Made by a program: the position numbers and the translations under genes
In this document: positions 29,359 to 37,804 of the stretch, one piece after another
Layout of the letters: each line of letters starts with the position of its first letter
Position numbering within the stretch: the first letter of the stretch is position 1
NCBI RefSeq assembly: GCF_001279695.1
Contig: NZ_LGDD01000308.1
Coordinates: forward strand, 1 to 64,000
DNA length: 64,000 bases
Direction: 5' to 3'
Origin: Streptomyces sp. WM6378
GTDB taxonomy: Bacteria > Actinomycetota > Actinomycetes > Streptomycetales > Streptomycetaceae
Notes under the pieces: generated by a model
The model's database searches: none
Told to the model about the DNA's origin: nothing
The model's input: only the letters and a program-made list of their open reading frames with translations

Positions 29359-31101
29359 TCAGCCGTAAAGCCCCTCGACCTCAGCCGCGTACCGCTCAAG
29401 AATCGCCTTCCTCCGCACCTTCAAGGTGGGGGTCAGCTCACCCCGCTCCACCGTGAAGTCCTGCGGCAGCACCGCGAACCCCCGGATCCGCGCGGGCCGG
29501 GACACCTGCGCATTGGCCGCCTCGACCGCAGCCCGCACGAGCTCGTGCACCTCGTCCGGACCCCGCCCCGCCGTCTCCTGCGCATCCACCGTGATCAGCG
29601 CGACGGGATACGGCCGCCGGTCCCCCACCATCACCGCGTGCGAGACGATCCGGGCCCGCTCGATGGCCTGCTCCACGTGCGAGGGCGTCAGGTTCTTGCC
29701 GGCGGACGTGATGATCAGGTCCTTCTTGCGGCCGGTGATCGTCAGGTAACCGTCCGCGTCCAGCGCCCCCAGGTCCCCCGTGTGCAGCCACCCCTCCGCG
29801 TCCAGCGCCTCCGCCGTGCCCAGGGCGTTCGCGTGGTACCCGGGGAAGATCATCGGCCCGCGCGCAAGGATCTCCTCGTCGGGCGCGATCTTCACCTCGC
29901 ACCCCGCGACCGGCCGCCCCACCGTGCCGTACCGCACCGCCCCCGGGTGGTTGAGCGAGATCACGCCCGCGGACTCGGTCATCCCGTACCCCTCGAAGAC
30001 CTGGATCCCGCAGGCCCGCAGGAAGTCGAGGATCGCCGGGTCTATGGGGGCGCCGCCGGTGAGCGCCCAGCGCAGGCGCCCGCCGAAGGCCGCTCTGACC
30101 AGGCTGAACAGCGAGGCGTCGGCGGCCTCGTACTCGCCCTGACGCTCGGGCGGAAGCTCCCCGTCCGCCGCGAGGACGCCGATCGCGACCGCCGCGTCGA
30201 ACCGCTCGCCGCCGCCCTCCTTCGCCTCGGCGAGCGAGCGCACGACCGAGTGGACCTTCTCGAAAAGCCGCGGTACGGACGGCAGATGGGTCGGCTGCGC
30301 CTCGGCGAGCTCGCCGACCACGTCCTCGATCCGGCCGCCGAAGTAGCAGAGCTCGCCGCCGTAGAGCAGCGTCGAGAACTGGATCAGCTGGGCGAGCAGA
30401 TGCGCGAGGGGCAGGTAGAGGTACGTGCGGTCGCCGGGGCCGCCCTCGATGAGGTGCATGGTCGCGTCCTGGACCGCGCCCATGTTGCCGTGCGTGAGCC
30501 GGCAGCCCTTGGGAAGGCCGGTGGTCCCGGAGGTGTAGACGAGCTCGGCGTCGTCGCCGGGCCGGACGGCCGCGGACCGGGCCCGCAGGTCGTCGAGCGG
30601 CACGGACTCGGCGCGGGCCCCCGGATCCGCCAGCGGCACCGCCCTACCCTCACAGGGCCCGGTCATCAGCAGTACGTGAGCGAGCGCAGGCACCTTCCCG
30701 CGCAGCCCCTCCACCCGGGCCGCCTCCGCGGGACCCTCGCAGATGACCGCCTTCGCGGCGGAGTCGGCGAGGACCCAGGTGGTCTCCTCGTCGCCCGCCG
30801 TCGGATACACCGGCACCACCACCGCGCCCACCGCCAGGCAGGCGAAGTGCGCGTACGTCCACTCGGGGCGGGTCTCGGCGAGGATCGCGACCCTGTCACC
30901 GGCCTCGATGCCGAGCGCGATCAGCCCCCGCGCGGTGCGGCGTACGGTGTCGCGCAGCCCGGCGTACGTGACCGTCGCCCAGCCCCCGCCCGCCTCGCGG
31001 AACCTGAGGGCCGGCCGGTCCGGGTGGCGCCCGGCCGCCCACTCGGTGAACACGGCGAGCGTCTCGGGGCGCGGGCGCTGGTGCGGGCTCTGGGGGTTCA
31101 T
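29359..31101 (-). CDS. Long-chain fatty-acid-CoA ligase-like AMP-forming synthetase
   Basis: A 580-residue adenylate-forming enzyme, expected to activate a fatty acid to its CoA ester. The ATP-binding motif is VYTSGTTGLPKGCRLTHGN, with FEGYGMTES (substrate/adenine motif) and the C-terminal lysine region TITGRKKDLIITSAGKNLTP. The last motif, and the VEQAIERARIVSHAVMVGD segment, match the FadD15-type branch. It is divergent from the AraC regulator at 31196, which may control it. Confidence 0.9.
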   Translation of the reverse strand: MNPQSPHQRPRPETLAVFTEWAAGRHPDRPALRFREAGGGWATVTYAGLRDTVRRTARGLIALGIEAGDRVAILAETRPEWTYAHFACLAVGAVVVPVYPTAGDEETTWVLADSAAKAVICEGPAEAARVEGLRGKVPALAHVLLMTGPCEGRAVPLADPGARAESVPLDDLRARSAAVRPGDDAELVYTSGTTGLPKGCRLTHGNMGAVQDATMHLIEGGPGDRTYLYLPLAHLLAQLIQFSTLLYGGELCYFGGRIEDVVGELAEAQPTHLPSVPRLFEKVHSVVRSLAEAKEGGGERFDAAVAIGVLAADGELPPERQGEYEAADASLFSLVRAAFGGRLRWALTGGAPIDPAILDFLRACGIQVFEGYGMTESAGVISLNHPGAVRYGTVGRPVAGCEVKIAPDEEILARGPMIFPGYHANALGTAEALDAEGWLHTGDLGALDADGYLTITGRKKDLIITSAGKNLTPSHVEQAIERARIVSHAVMVGDRRPYPVALITVDAQETAGRGPDEVHELVRAAVEAANAQVSRPARIRGFAVLPQDFTVERGELTPTLKVRRKAILERYAAEVEGLYG

Positions 31102-31195
31102 GACCCGACGGTAAGTACGGTCCCGGGCCGCGCGGGATGACGGGAAACGTCACCCCGGCTGACCTCAACGCTCAACCCGGCTAACGTCGTTGACC

Positions 31196-32203
31196 ATGGC
31201 GAAGCCGACGATCACCGTGCACCACGTGCGGGCCGTGCTGCGCGGCGCCGAGCGGCACGGCATCGACACCGTGCCGTTGCTCCAGGCGTCCGGCATCCCC
31301 CCGCTGCTGCTCGGGGACGACCGGGCGCGGGTCACCCCGGCCCAGTTCGCGCAGCTCTTCCGGGCCCTGTACCGGGCGACCGGGGACGAGTTCCTCGGGC
31401 TCGGCGGCGCCCCGAGCCGCCCCGGCACCTTCGCGATGATGTGTTACGCGGTGCTCGGCTGCCGCGACCTCGGCGGGGCGATGCGACGCGGCACCACCTT
31501 CTACGGCCTCTTCGCGCACGGGCCCGACCTCACCCTCGACATCACCGGCCCCGAGGCGGTGTTCGCGGTACGGGGCGATCTGATGGGCCGGGACGAGGAC
31601 CGGTTCCTGACCGAGTGCCTGGTGATCATCTGGCACCGGCTGTGCAGTTGGCTGGTGGGCCGCCGCATCCCGCTGACCCGCGCAGCCTTCGGCTATCCGC
31701 CGCCCCCGCACAAGGACGAGTACGAGTCGCTCTTCGGCTGCCCGGTCCGGTTCGGGGACACCCGCACGGAGGCGGTGTTCGACGCGCACTGGCTGACCGC
31801 CCCGCTCGTACGCGACGAGGCGGCGCTGGCCCAGATGCTGCGCCGCTCCCCCTTCGAACTCCTCAGCCGCCACGCCTACGGGACGACGGTCGGCGAGCAG
31901 GTGGGCCGGGCTCTCTCCGGCGCCCTGCGCGCCTCTCCCCGGCTGCCCACCCTGGAGGAGACGGCGGCCCGCCTCGCCATGTCCCCGGCGACCTTGCGCC
32001 GCCGCCTGGCGCAGGAGGGCACCTCGTTCCAGCAGCTCAAGGACGCGGTGCGGCGCGATGCCGCGATCGCGGGCCTGGCGGAGGGCCGCGAGCCGATCGC
32101 GGAGATCGCGGCCCGCCTCGGCTTCTCGGAGGACACGAGCTTCCACCGCGCGTTCCGCCGCTGGACGGGCACGACACCGGGGTCGTACCGACTGGGCCGC
32201 TGA
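31196..32203 (+). CDS. AraC-family transcriptional regulator
   Basis: A 335-residue regulator. The N-terminal ~220 residues match the Arabinose_bd type of OruR/ArgR-like proteins (AERHGIDTVPLLQASGIP). The C-terminal ~100 residues form the paired helix-turn-helix: LEETAARLAMSPATLRRRLAQEG, then IAEIAARLGFSEDTSFHRAFRRWTG. I prefer the ATG at 31196, although a TTG two codons earlier is possible. No clear ribosome binding site precedes either, so the message may be leaderless. It lies 94 bases from the divergent ligase gene. Confidence 0.88.
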   Translation: MAKPTITVHHVRAVLRGAERHGIDTVPLLQASGIPPLLLGDDRARVTPAQFAQLFRALYRATGDEFLGLGGAPSRPGTFAMMCYAVLGCRDLGGAMRRGTTFYGLFAHGPDLTLDITGPEAVFAVRGDLMGRDEDRFLTECLVIIWHRLCSWLVGRRIPLTRAAFGYPPPPHKDEYESLFGCPVRFGDTRTEAVFDAHWLTAPLVRDEAALAQMLRRSPFELLSRHAYGTTVGEQVGRALSGALRASPRLPTLEETAARLAMSPATLRRRLAQEGTSFQQLKDAVRRDAAIAGLAEGREPIAEIAARLGFSEDTSFHRAFRRWTGTTPGSYRLGR

Positions 32204-32335
32204 GCCCGGCCCCCGGAGCCTTCCGCCGTCTCCGGGGTCAGTGAAGGTGAGCGGTACGGTCAGCTCCGTACCTACCGGTCAGTCACTACCTTCTCCTCAA
32301 CTGCCCGCGCCCCATAGGACCGTTGGGAGAGCCGC

Positions 32336-33487
32336 ATGCACGTCCGTACCAGAGTGGCCGGTGCCATCACCGCCGCACTCCTCCTGTCGGCAGCCACCCC
32401 CACCGCGTTCGCCGACTACACGGCGACCGCTTCACCCGGGGACATCGTCACCCGGTCCCCCACCGAGTTCCATCCGCTGCCCGGTCAGTGGACCAACACC
32501 AAGGCCTGGCACGTCACGTACCGCTCCACCACCGCCAAGGGCTCCCCGAACGTCGTGTCCGGGACGGTCATCGTGCCGGACGACGGCCGCACGGGCCCGC
32601 GCCCGGTCGTGACGTACGCCGTCGGCACGGTCGGGCTCGGCGACTCGTGTGCGCCGAGCGCCAACTTCCCGTACGGGACGGCCGTCGAGGCCACCCTGAT
32701 CAACCAGGTCGTGCAGAAGGGCTGGGCCGTCGCGGTCACCGACTACGAGGGCCTGGGCACCCCCGGCGACCACACCTACACGGTCGGCCGCGCCGAGGGC
32801 ACCGCCATGCTGGACGCGGCCCGAGCGGCCGAGCGCCTCGGCATCCCCGGCGTCGACGCCAACTCGCCCGTGGGGATCATGGGTTATTCGCAGGGCGGCC
32901 AGGCCAGCAGCTGGGCGGCCGAGCTGCACGACTCGTACGCCCCCGAGCTGAAGGTGAAGGGCACCGCGACCGGCGGCGTCCCGGCCGACCTCATGAAGGT
33001 GGCCGCGTCCAACGACGGCGGCCTCGGCTCCGGCCTCATCTTCATGGCGGCGGCCGGCCAGGACGCGGCCTTCCCCGAGCTGAAGCTGGACTCGTACCTC
33101 AACCCGGCGGGCAAGGCGCTGGTCGACTACTTCAAGAACAACTGCGTGGCGATCGACACGACGGTGGGCTCGTTCAAGCACGTCACCGACCTGACCGTGA
33201 AGAACCCGCTCGAACAGCCGGACTGGCAGGCCAGGCTGGCCGAGTCGAAGCTCGGCACGCACCGCCCGGACGCGCCGGTGTACCTCTACCACGGCACGGT
33301 CGACGAGCTGATCCCGTACGCGGTGGGCCGGCAGCTCCGCTCCGACTGGTGCGCCAAGGGCGCGAACGTGGAGTGGCACGCACTGCCGCTGCTCGGCCAC
33401 ATCGGCGGGGTGACGGTGGGCGGAGTCCCGGCGGCGAACTGGCTGGCGGACAGGTTCGCGGGCAAGCCGACCAGCTCCAACTGCTAG
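32336..33487 (+). CDS. Secreted lipase (LIP family)
   Basis: A 383-residue secreted alpha/beta-hydrolase of the fungal LipA-like (secretory lipase) family. The signal peptide runs to TAFADYT at about residue 27. The nucleophile elbow is MGYSQGGQAS, the probable catalytic Asp is in GTVDELIPYAVG and the His in LLGHIGG. The pair SCAPSA and KNNCVAI, plus DWCAK, may form disulfides. The ATG has GGGAG ten bases upstream. It stands as a single gene with its own terminator. Confidence 0.9.
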   Translation: MHVRTRVAGAITAALLLSAATPTAFADYTATASPGDIVTRSPTEFHPLPGQWTNTKAWHVTYRSTTAKGSPNVVSGTVIVPDDGRTGPRPVVTYAVGTVGLGDSCAPSANFPYGTAVEATLINQVVQKGWAVAVTDYEGLGTPGDHTYTVGRAEGTAMLDAARAAERLGIPGVDANSPVGIMGYSQGGQASSWAAELHDSYAPELKVKGTATGGVPADLMKVAASNDGGLGSGLIFMAAAGQDAAFPELKLDSYLNPAGKALVDYFKNNCVAIDTTVGSFKHVTDLTVKNPLEQPDWQARLAESKLGTHRPDAPVYLYHGTVDELIPYAVGRQLRSDWCAKGANVEWHALPLLGHIGGVTVGGVPAANWLADRFAGKPTSSNC

Positions 33488-33502
33488 CGGATTGAGTCGA
33501 GT

Positions 33503-33537
33503 TGAGCCCGCCTTCGGGATCCCCGGGGGCGGGCTCA
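33503..33537 (+). terminator. Terminator of the secreted lipase gene
   Basis: TGAGCCCGCC pairs perfectly with GGCGGGCTCA across a GC-rich loop that can pair partly with itself. It begins 16 bases after the lipase stop and sits between two convergent genes, so it can serve both. Confidence 0.75.
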
Positions 33538-33552
33538 GCGCATGCGAGCGCC

Positions 33553-34194
33553 CTACAGCCCGTAGCGCCGCGCCGATTCTTCCTGCTGGGCGAGGCGGTG
33601 CAGGGCTCGCAGGATCGGGTCGAAGAGGACGGTGGCGGCGACGGCGACCTCGACCTTCTCGGCCTCGGAGGGGTGGGTCTCGACGAAGTCGAGATCGCGG
33701 ACGGCCGCCTGGTGCATGAGCTGGGCGTACGGGGCCATGAGCTCGGCGTCCCAGGGATAGCCGAGCCGGTTGAGCGTGGCGACGGCGACGATCAGAGCCC
33801 GGTGATCGGGTGAGAGTTCACCGAGCTCTCGGGCGGTGGACCACCCCAGCATGCCGAGCAGCCGGTCCACCTCGCTCCGGGCGGCGGCCACGGACTCGTC
33901 ACCGTCGTCCGGGTCGGGTCCGTGGGGCAGTGCCCAGAGGGCCGCGCCGAGCCGGATGGTGCGGTCGAGGGAGTCGTCGTCGACGTACCCGATGACTTCC
34001 TTGGCCGTGGCCACCGGGAGCCGCCCGACCTCGATCAGAGCACGGACGAGGCGGAGCCGACGCAGATGGCTCTCGTCGTAGTCGGCCGTGGTGGCACCCA
34101 CTTTGCGCCCTCGCGCGAGCATGCCCTGCCGCAGGTAGTACTTGATCATCGCGGCGGAAACCCCGCTCCGCTCGCTCAACTCGGCCAGCCGCAT
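33553..34194 (-). CDS. MerR-family transcriptional regulator
   Basis: A 213-residue regulator. The N-terminal winged helix (MRLAELSERSGVSAAMIKYYLRQGML) and the adjacent DESHLRRLRLVRALIEVG helix are typical of MerR. The C-terminal ~130 residues are helical, with no cysteine pair for metal sensing, so a small-molecule ligand is more likely. I chose the ATG at 34194; the longer frame runs back over the divergent promoter. Two palindromes lie between it and the DUF4188 gene. Confidence 0.88.
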   Translation of the reverse strand: MRLAELSERSGVSAAMIKYYLRQGMLARGRKVGATTADYDESHLRRLRLVRALIEVGRLPVATAKEVIGYVDDDSLDRTIRLGAALWALPHGPDPDDGDESVAAARSEVDRLLGMLGWSTARELGELSPDHRALIVAVATLNRLGYPWDAELMAPYAQLMHQAAVRDLDFVETHPSEAEKVEVAVAATVLFDPILRALHRLAQQEESARRYGL

Positions 34195-34211
34195 CCCTTG
34201 CGCCCTTCCTC

Positions 34212-34259
34212 GGATAACGCCATTATCCAAGATATCGACCCTGGGTAACTCCGTTATCC
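34212..34259. promoter_or_regulatory. Paired palindromes, likely MerR operators
   Basis: GGATAACGCCATTATCC (34212-34228) and GGGTAACTCCGTTATCC (34243-34259) are two 17-base near-palindromes sharing GGnTAAC...TTATCC. Their starts are 31 bases apart, about three helical turns. They lie between the divergent MerR gene and the DUF4188 gene, as expected for an autoregulated pair. Confidence 0.65.
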
Positions 34260-34311
34260 AACACGGGAGTTGGCAGCCGGGGAAGCCGTCCGTCGAGGAG
34301 CTGGAGGCACC

Positions 34312-34824
34312 ATGTTCGCCAAGCCGAGCCCGAATCGCACGACCGCCGCCGCCGAGGGCGACGTGGTGGTGCTCCTGATCGGGATGCGCGTCAACCACTT
34401 CTGGGCGGTGCACCAGTGGGTGCCGGTGGGCGCAGCCATGTTCCGCATGCTCGGCGAACTCAAGAAGGACAAGAGCCGCGGCCTCCTCGGACACGTCATG
34501 CTGACCGCGTCACCGCGCACGTACTACGTGGTCCAGTACTGGGAGTCCAAGGAGAAGCTGTACGCCTACGCGCACTCGCCGGAGATGTTCCACCACCGGG
34601 CGTGGGCGATCCTCAACCGCAAGGAGCGCAAGGGCAAGCTGCGCGGGCACGTGGGCCTGTGGCACGAGACGTACATCGTGCCCGAGGGTTCGTACGAGTC
34701 GATCTACGCGGACATGCCACCGTTCGGCCTGGCGGCGGCGACGGACTCCCTTCCCTTGGAGGCCAGGGGGAGGACGGCGGCGGAGCGGTTGGGGCGGCGG
34801 GTGAAGGCGGCCACACCGGAGTAG
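34312..34824 (+). CDS. DUF4188 protein (dimeric alpha-beta barrel-like, possible monooxygenase)
   Basis: A 170-residue cytoplasmic protein of the DUF4188 family. Recognisable stretches are VVVLLIGMRVNHFWAVHQW, then YYVVQYWESKEKLYAYAHSP and VGLWHETYIVPEGSYESIY. The family is placed near heme/phenylacetaldoxime-dehydratase-like and monooxygenase folds, but its reaction is not known. The ATG at 34312 has GGAGG upstream. It is divergent from the MerR gene, which probably regulates it. Confidence 0.8.
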   Translation: MFAKPSPNRTTAAAEGDVVVLLIGMRVNHFWAVHQWVPVGAAMFRMLGELKKDKSRGLLGHVMLTASPRTYYVVQYWESKEKLYAYAHSPEMFHHRAWAILNRKERKGKLRGHVGLWHETYIVPEGSYESIYADMPPFGLAAATDSLPLEARGRTAAERLGRRVKAATPE

Positions 34825-34853
34825 CCGGCGCCTTCGCGGGGTGGGCGTCCTAT

Positions 34854-34910
34854 GGGCGCCCTACAGGGGTGCGGGGGACTGCGCGACCAGCCACACACGA
34901 CCCGCACCCG
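34854..34910. repeat. Dispersed Streptomyces repeat, copy B
   Basis: Contains CTACAGGGGTGCGGGGGACT followed by GCGCGACCAGCCACACACGA and CCCGCACCCG. It is closely similar to copy A at 29253 and lies at a convergent junction (DUF4188 gene and ALF gene). Confidence 0.75.
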
Positions 34911-34920
34911 ACATCCGACC

Positions 34921-34965
34921 CTCTAGGGGCGCGGGGAGCTGCGCAATCCCCCGACGCCCCGCAGC
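34921..34965. repeat. Dispersed Streptomyces repeat, copy C (partial)
   Basis: Contains CTAGGGGCGCGGGGAGCTGC directly after copy B, then diverges into a run of C and GCCCCGCAGCC. It repeats only the first half of the element, in the same orientation, so copies B and C are a tandem pair. Confidence 0.65.
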
Positions 34966-34971
34966 CGGCGC

Positions 34972-35997
34972 CTACTCCGCAGCGCGGCGGCGACGCGTGG
35001 CCACCAAGATCCCCGCACCGCCCGCAAGGGCAACGGCAGTACCCCCAGCGGCCCAAGGCAGCGCCGAACCCGCTCCGGTGGAGGCGAGGGAGGTGCCCCC
35101 GGCAGGGGTGTTCTGAGAGGCAGCGGTCACAGCCATACCCCCCTTGTCGCCGGTGCCAGTGCCGGTGGCAGCACCGGCGCCCTTGCCGGCCTCCTTGGAG
35201 GCGCCGGGCTTGGGCTCGCCCTTCTTCCCGTCGTCCTTCTTGCCCTTGTCCTTGTCCTTCGCGGCCGCGGCCGCGGCGTCGGCCTCGTCCTTCTTGCGAG
35301 CCTCGTACTGACCCTTGTCGAGGAAGGCCTGGACGTCTTCGGGGGTGCCGTTGAGCGCCTTCCTCGCAGCTGCCTTCACGGCGGGGCCGCCCTTGCTGGC
35401 GATCTGAGTGGCCAGCAGCTGGTTGTCGACGATGCGGGCCTTGAACTGGCCCTTGTCGATGAACTCCTGGACGTCCGCGGGGGTACCCAGGAGCGCCTTG
35501 ATCCCGGCCTCCTTCACACCCGGGCCACCGACGTTGATGATCTGGCTGACGAGGACGCGGTTGTCGATGATGCGCTGCTCGAACTGCCCCTTCTCCAGGA
35601 ACCGCACGCGGTCCTCGGGGGTGCCGTTGAGCGCCTTGTCGCCCGCCTCGCGCACGCCGCGGCCACCCTTGTCGACGATCTGGGCGATCGCCACACGGTT
35701 GTCGTTGTCGCGGGCCACGAACTGGCCAGTCTCAAGGAACTTCCGCATGGCGGCCGGACCGCCGTCGAGCGCCTTGTTCGCAGCCTCCTTGAATATGGGC
35801 CCCGCACCCTTCGCCGCCTTCAGCCGCAGGATCTCCTCCATGTCGGCGTCCGCCTGCTCGTCCGGGGTCTTCGACCCGGCGTCCGGCGCCGAGACGGCAG
35901 GCGCCTTGGCGTCGGCGGCGTACGCCGGAGAGGCGAGCAGAACAGCCGGCGCGATGGCCGCGGACGCGACGAGCGCCGATATACGCGTGAACTTCAT
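34972..35997 (-). CDS. Sortase-anchored ALF-repeat surface protein
   Basis: A 341-residue exported protein. The signal peptide ends near ASPAYAADA (about residue 28). Four ALF-type repeats follow at about residues 55-240. Each is ~45 residues with the pattern GGxxVxxAxxKALxGTPxDxxxFLxKGQxxxRxxDNR. A Lys/Gly-rich linker leads to the C-terminal LASTG motif, a hydrophobic segment and RRRRAAE. LAxTG is the signal of actinobacterial class E sortases, so the protein should be covalently wall-linked. The ATG at 35997 has GGGGGAA upstream. The same repeat module occurs in the large toxin at 41651. Confidence 0.88.
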   Translation of the reverse strand: MKFTRISALVASAAIAPAVLLASPAYAADAKAPAVSAPDAGSKTPDEQADADMEEILRLKAAKGAGPIFKEAANKALDGGPAAMRKFLETGQFVARDNDNRVAIAQIVDKGGRGVREAGDKALNGTPEDRVRFLEKGQFEQRIIDNRVLVSQIINVGGPGVKEAGIKALLGTPADVQEFIDKGQFKARIVDNQLLATQIASKGGPAVKAAARKALNGTPEDVQAFLDKGQYEARKKDEADAAAAAAKDKDKGKKDDGKKGEPKPGASKEAGKGAGAATGTGTGDKGGMAVTAASQNTPAGGTSLASTGAGSALPWAAGGTAVALAGGAGILVATRRRRAAE

Positions 35998-36067
35998 GTG
36001 ATTCCCCCGGTTGCCCAAGAAAGCCAGAAATGGTCATCCGCATGCTATGCCGCCCTTGACTTTCCCT

Positions 36068-36508
36068 TTACATGACCCCCACCCCTTCGTCACACGAATG
36101 GAGTTCCGCCCAGACGACCTTGCCGACGCCCGGCCGCGCCTTCACACCCCACGCCACGGCGACCGCCGCCACGAGCAGCAGCCCGCGCCCGCATTCGGCG
36201 TCCTCCGCGAGCGGCCCCGAGCCGACGGGCTCCTTCTTTCCTCGCGCATCACCCACCTCGATCCGCAACAGCTCCCCCAGCGCGAGCCGCAGCTCGAAGT
36301 CCCGCCCGGGTACGTGACCGTGGGTCACGGCATTGGCGGCGAACTCGGCGACGACGAGGGCCGCGGCATCGGAACGCGGGCTCCCGTACGGGATGCCCCA
36401 CGCGTCCAACTGCTGCACCGCCAGCCACCGAGCGAGCCGCGCGCCGCGCCGCGTACTGCTGAACCTCTGGACGAACTCGGTTGCCGTGACGGCAGATTGG
36501 GGATTCAT
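36068..36508 (-). CDS. ATP-binding protein, anti-sigma-factor-like (HATPase_c)
   Basis: A 146-residue GHKL ATPase of the RsbW/AbaA-type family. The N box is VVAEFAANAVTHGHVPGRDF and the G box is AEDAECGRGLLLVAAVAVAWG. Such proteins often sit beside WhiJ-like helix-turn-helix and DUF397 genes in Streptomyces. Here those two genes lie divergently at 36630 and 37485, so the set looks like one triad. The ATG at 36508 is the only good start. Confidence 0.85.
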   Translation of the reverse strand: MNPQSAVTATEFVQRFSSTRRGARLARWLAVQQLDAWGIPYGSPRSDAAALVVAEFAANAVTHGHVPGRDFELRLALGELLRIEVGDARGKKEPVGSGPLAEDAECGRGLLLVAAVAVAWGVKARPGVGKVVWAELHSCDEGVGVM

Positions 36509-36629
36509 GTGACCGAGCGTGACGAGGCGTGCGTAACCTGAACAGGGGTACAACCACGACCCCGGCGAGCTGTACGCCCACGGGCCGCGCGATGTACGGG
36601 ACGTCGGCCGTAACCGGGAGGTGCGGGGC

Positions 36630-37488
36630 ATGAATCAGGAAGCCCGACCGGAGCGCCCGGTCGAATCGGACGGCACGGCCCACCTCTTCAAGGCGCTGGG
36701 CAGACAGATCAAGGTGCTACGAGAACGGGCCGGGCCGAGCCAGCGGGAGCTGGGGGCGGCGGTCAACTACGGCGAAGACCTGATCTCGGCCATCGAGCGC
36801 GGGGCGCGCACCCCACAACCCGACTTCCTTGAATGCGTGGATGAACTCCTCAATGCTGGTGGGGTGTTGAAGGCAGCAGTGCCGGAGGTACGAGAGGCCC
36901 TGGCCCGGTCACGGACCCGGCATCCGGACTGGTTCCGGGACTATGCGGACACTGAGGCCAAGGCGGTAGCGCTGCATGACTACAGCACCCAAGCAGTTCT
37001 GGGACTGCTGCAAACCGAAGACTACGCGCGGGCAGTCTTCACCCACCGCTGCCCTTTGCTGGATGAGGCGACCATCGAGAAGCGGGTCACCGACCGACTG
37101 GCTCGACAGCAGATCTTCGAGCGCCGGCCTCCCCCCCACGTTCAGCTTCATCCTGGGGGAGAGCGTTCTACAACGCCCAATCGGCGGCCGAAGCGTCCTG
37201 GCAGGGCAGCTACGACAGTTGCTCCGCATCGGAGGGTTGAGAACGGTGCAATTGCAGGTGATGCCCACCGATCGCGAGGAACACCCCAGCCTGAGCGGCG
37301 CGTTCACCCTACTCAACCCCAAAGGACGCCAGCAGGTGGCGTACACGGAACTCCACGGGCATCCTCGCCTGATCACCGAGCCGGAAGAAGTCCGCGTGTT
37401 CAGCGAGCGCTATGGGATCATGCAGGCGCAGGCTCTAACGCCCCGGAGATCGATGTCTCTGATCGAGGAGATGCTGAAAGCGCTATGA
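36630..37488 (+). pseudogene. Frameshifted WhiJ-like helix-turn-helix regulator (DUF5753)
   Basis: An XRE-type regulator with an N-terminal helix-turn-helix (LGRQIKVLRERAGPSQRELG) and a DUF5753 effector domain. The first frame reads correctly to IFERRPPP at 37131. The domain then continues in another frame (TFSFILGESVLQRPIGG) to the stop at 37488. The switch sits in a run of seven C (37131-37137) after CCT; removing one C restores a 285-residue protein of normal length. The ATG at 36630 has GGGAGGTG upstream. Either a true mutation or a homopolymer sequencing error is possible. Confidence 0.85.
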
Positions 37489-37727
37489 ATTCCAAGGAAC
37501 TTGACTGGTTCAAGAGCAGCTACAGCGACGGCGAAGGCGGCCAGTGCATCGAGGTCGCCTGCAATTGGCGCAAGTCGAGCTACAGCAGCGGAGGAGGTGG
37601 GGCGTGCATAGAAATCGCCGCCCACCCCACCGCAATCCACATCCGGGACTCAAAGACCCCCCAGGGTCCCCAACTGGCGGTGGCCCCAGCCGCATGGGCG
37701 GCGTTCACCGCGTACGCCACGCAGTAA
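37485..37727 (+). CDS. DUF397 protein with duplicated core motif
   Basis: A small 80-residue protein of the DUF397 family, the usual partner of WhiJ-like regulators. The domain motif appears twice: DWFKSSYSDGEGGQCIEVA and then NWRKSSYSSGGGGACIEIA. A single C-terminal part follows (IHIRDSKTPQGPQLAVAPAAW). The duplication is unusual, since family members normally carry one copy. The ATG overlaps the regulator stop as ATGA. The same bases also continue the first frame of the frameshifted regulator, which would fuse the two proteins. Confidence 0.88.
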   Translation: MNSKELDWFKSSYSDGEGGQCIEVACNWRKSSYSSGGGGACIEIAAHPTAIHIRDSKTPQGPQLAVAPAAWAAFTAYATQ

Positions 37728-37804
37728 AGACGCTCAGCCCTTCGAAAGGGCGGGGCTGACGTACGCGTCGTTGCCGGGCCCGCCCAGAACGGCCCCCGTC
37801 GCGA

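Noticed and set aside
36621..37727. A single 368-residue helix-turn-helix/DUF397 fusion protein
   Set aside because: The middle section (HVQLHPGGERSTTPNRR and on) is not protein-like, while the correct DUF5753 sequence is in another frame. I treat it as a frameshift, noting the fusion only as a possibility.
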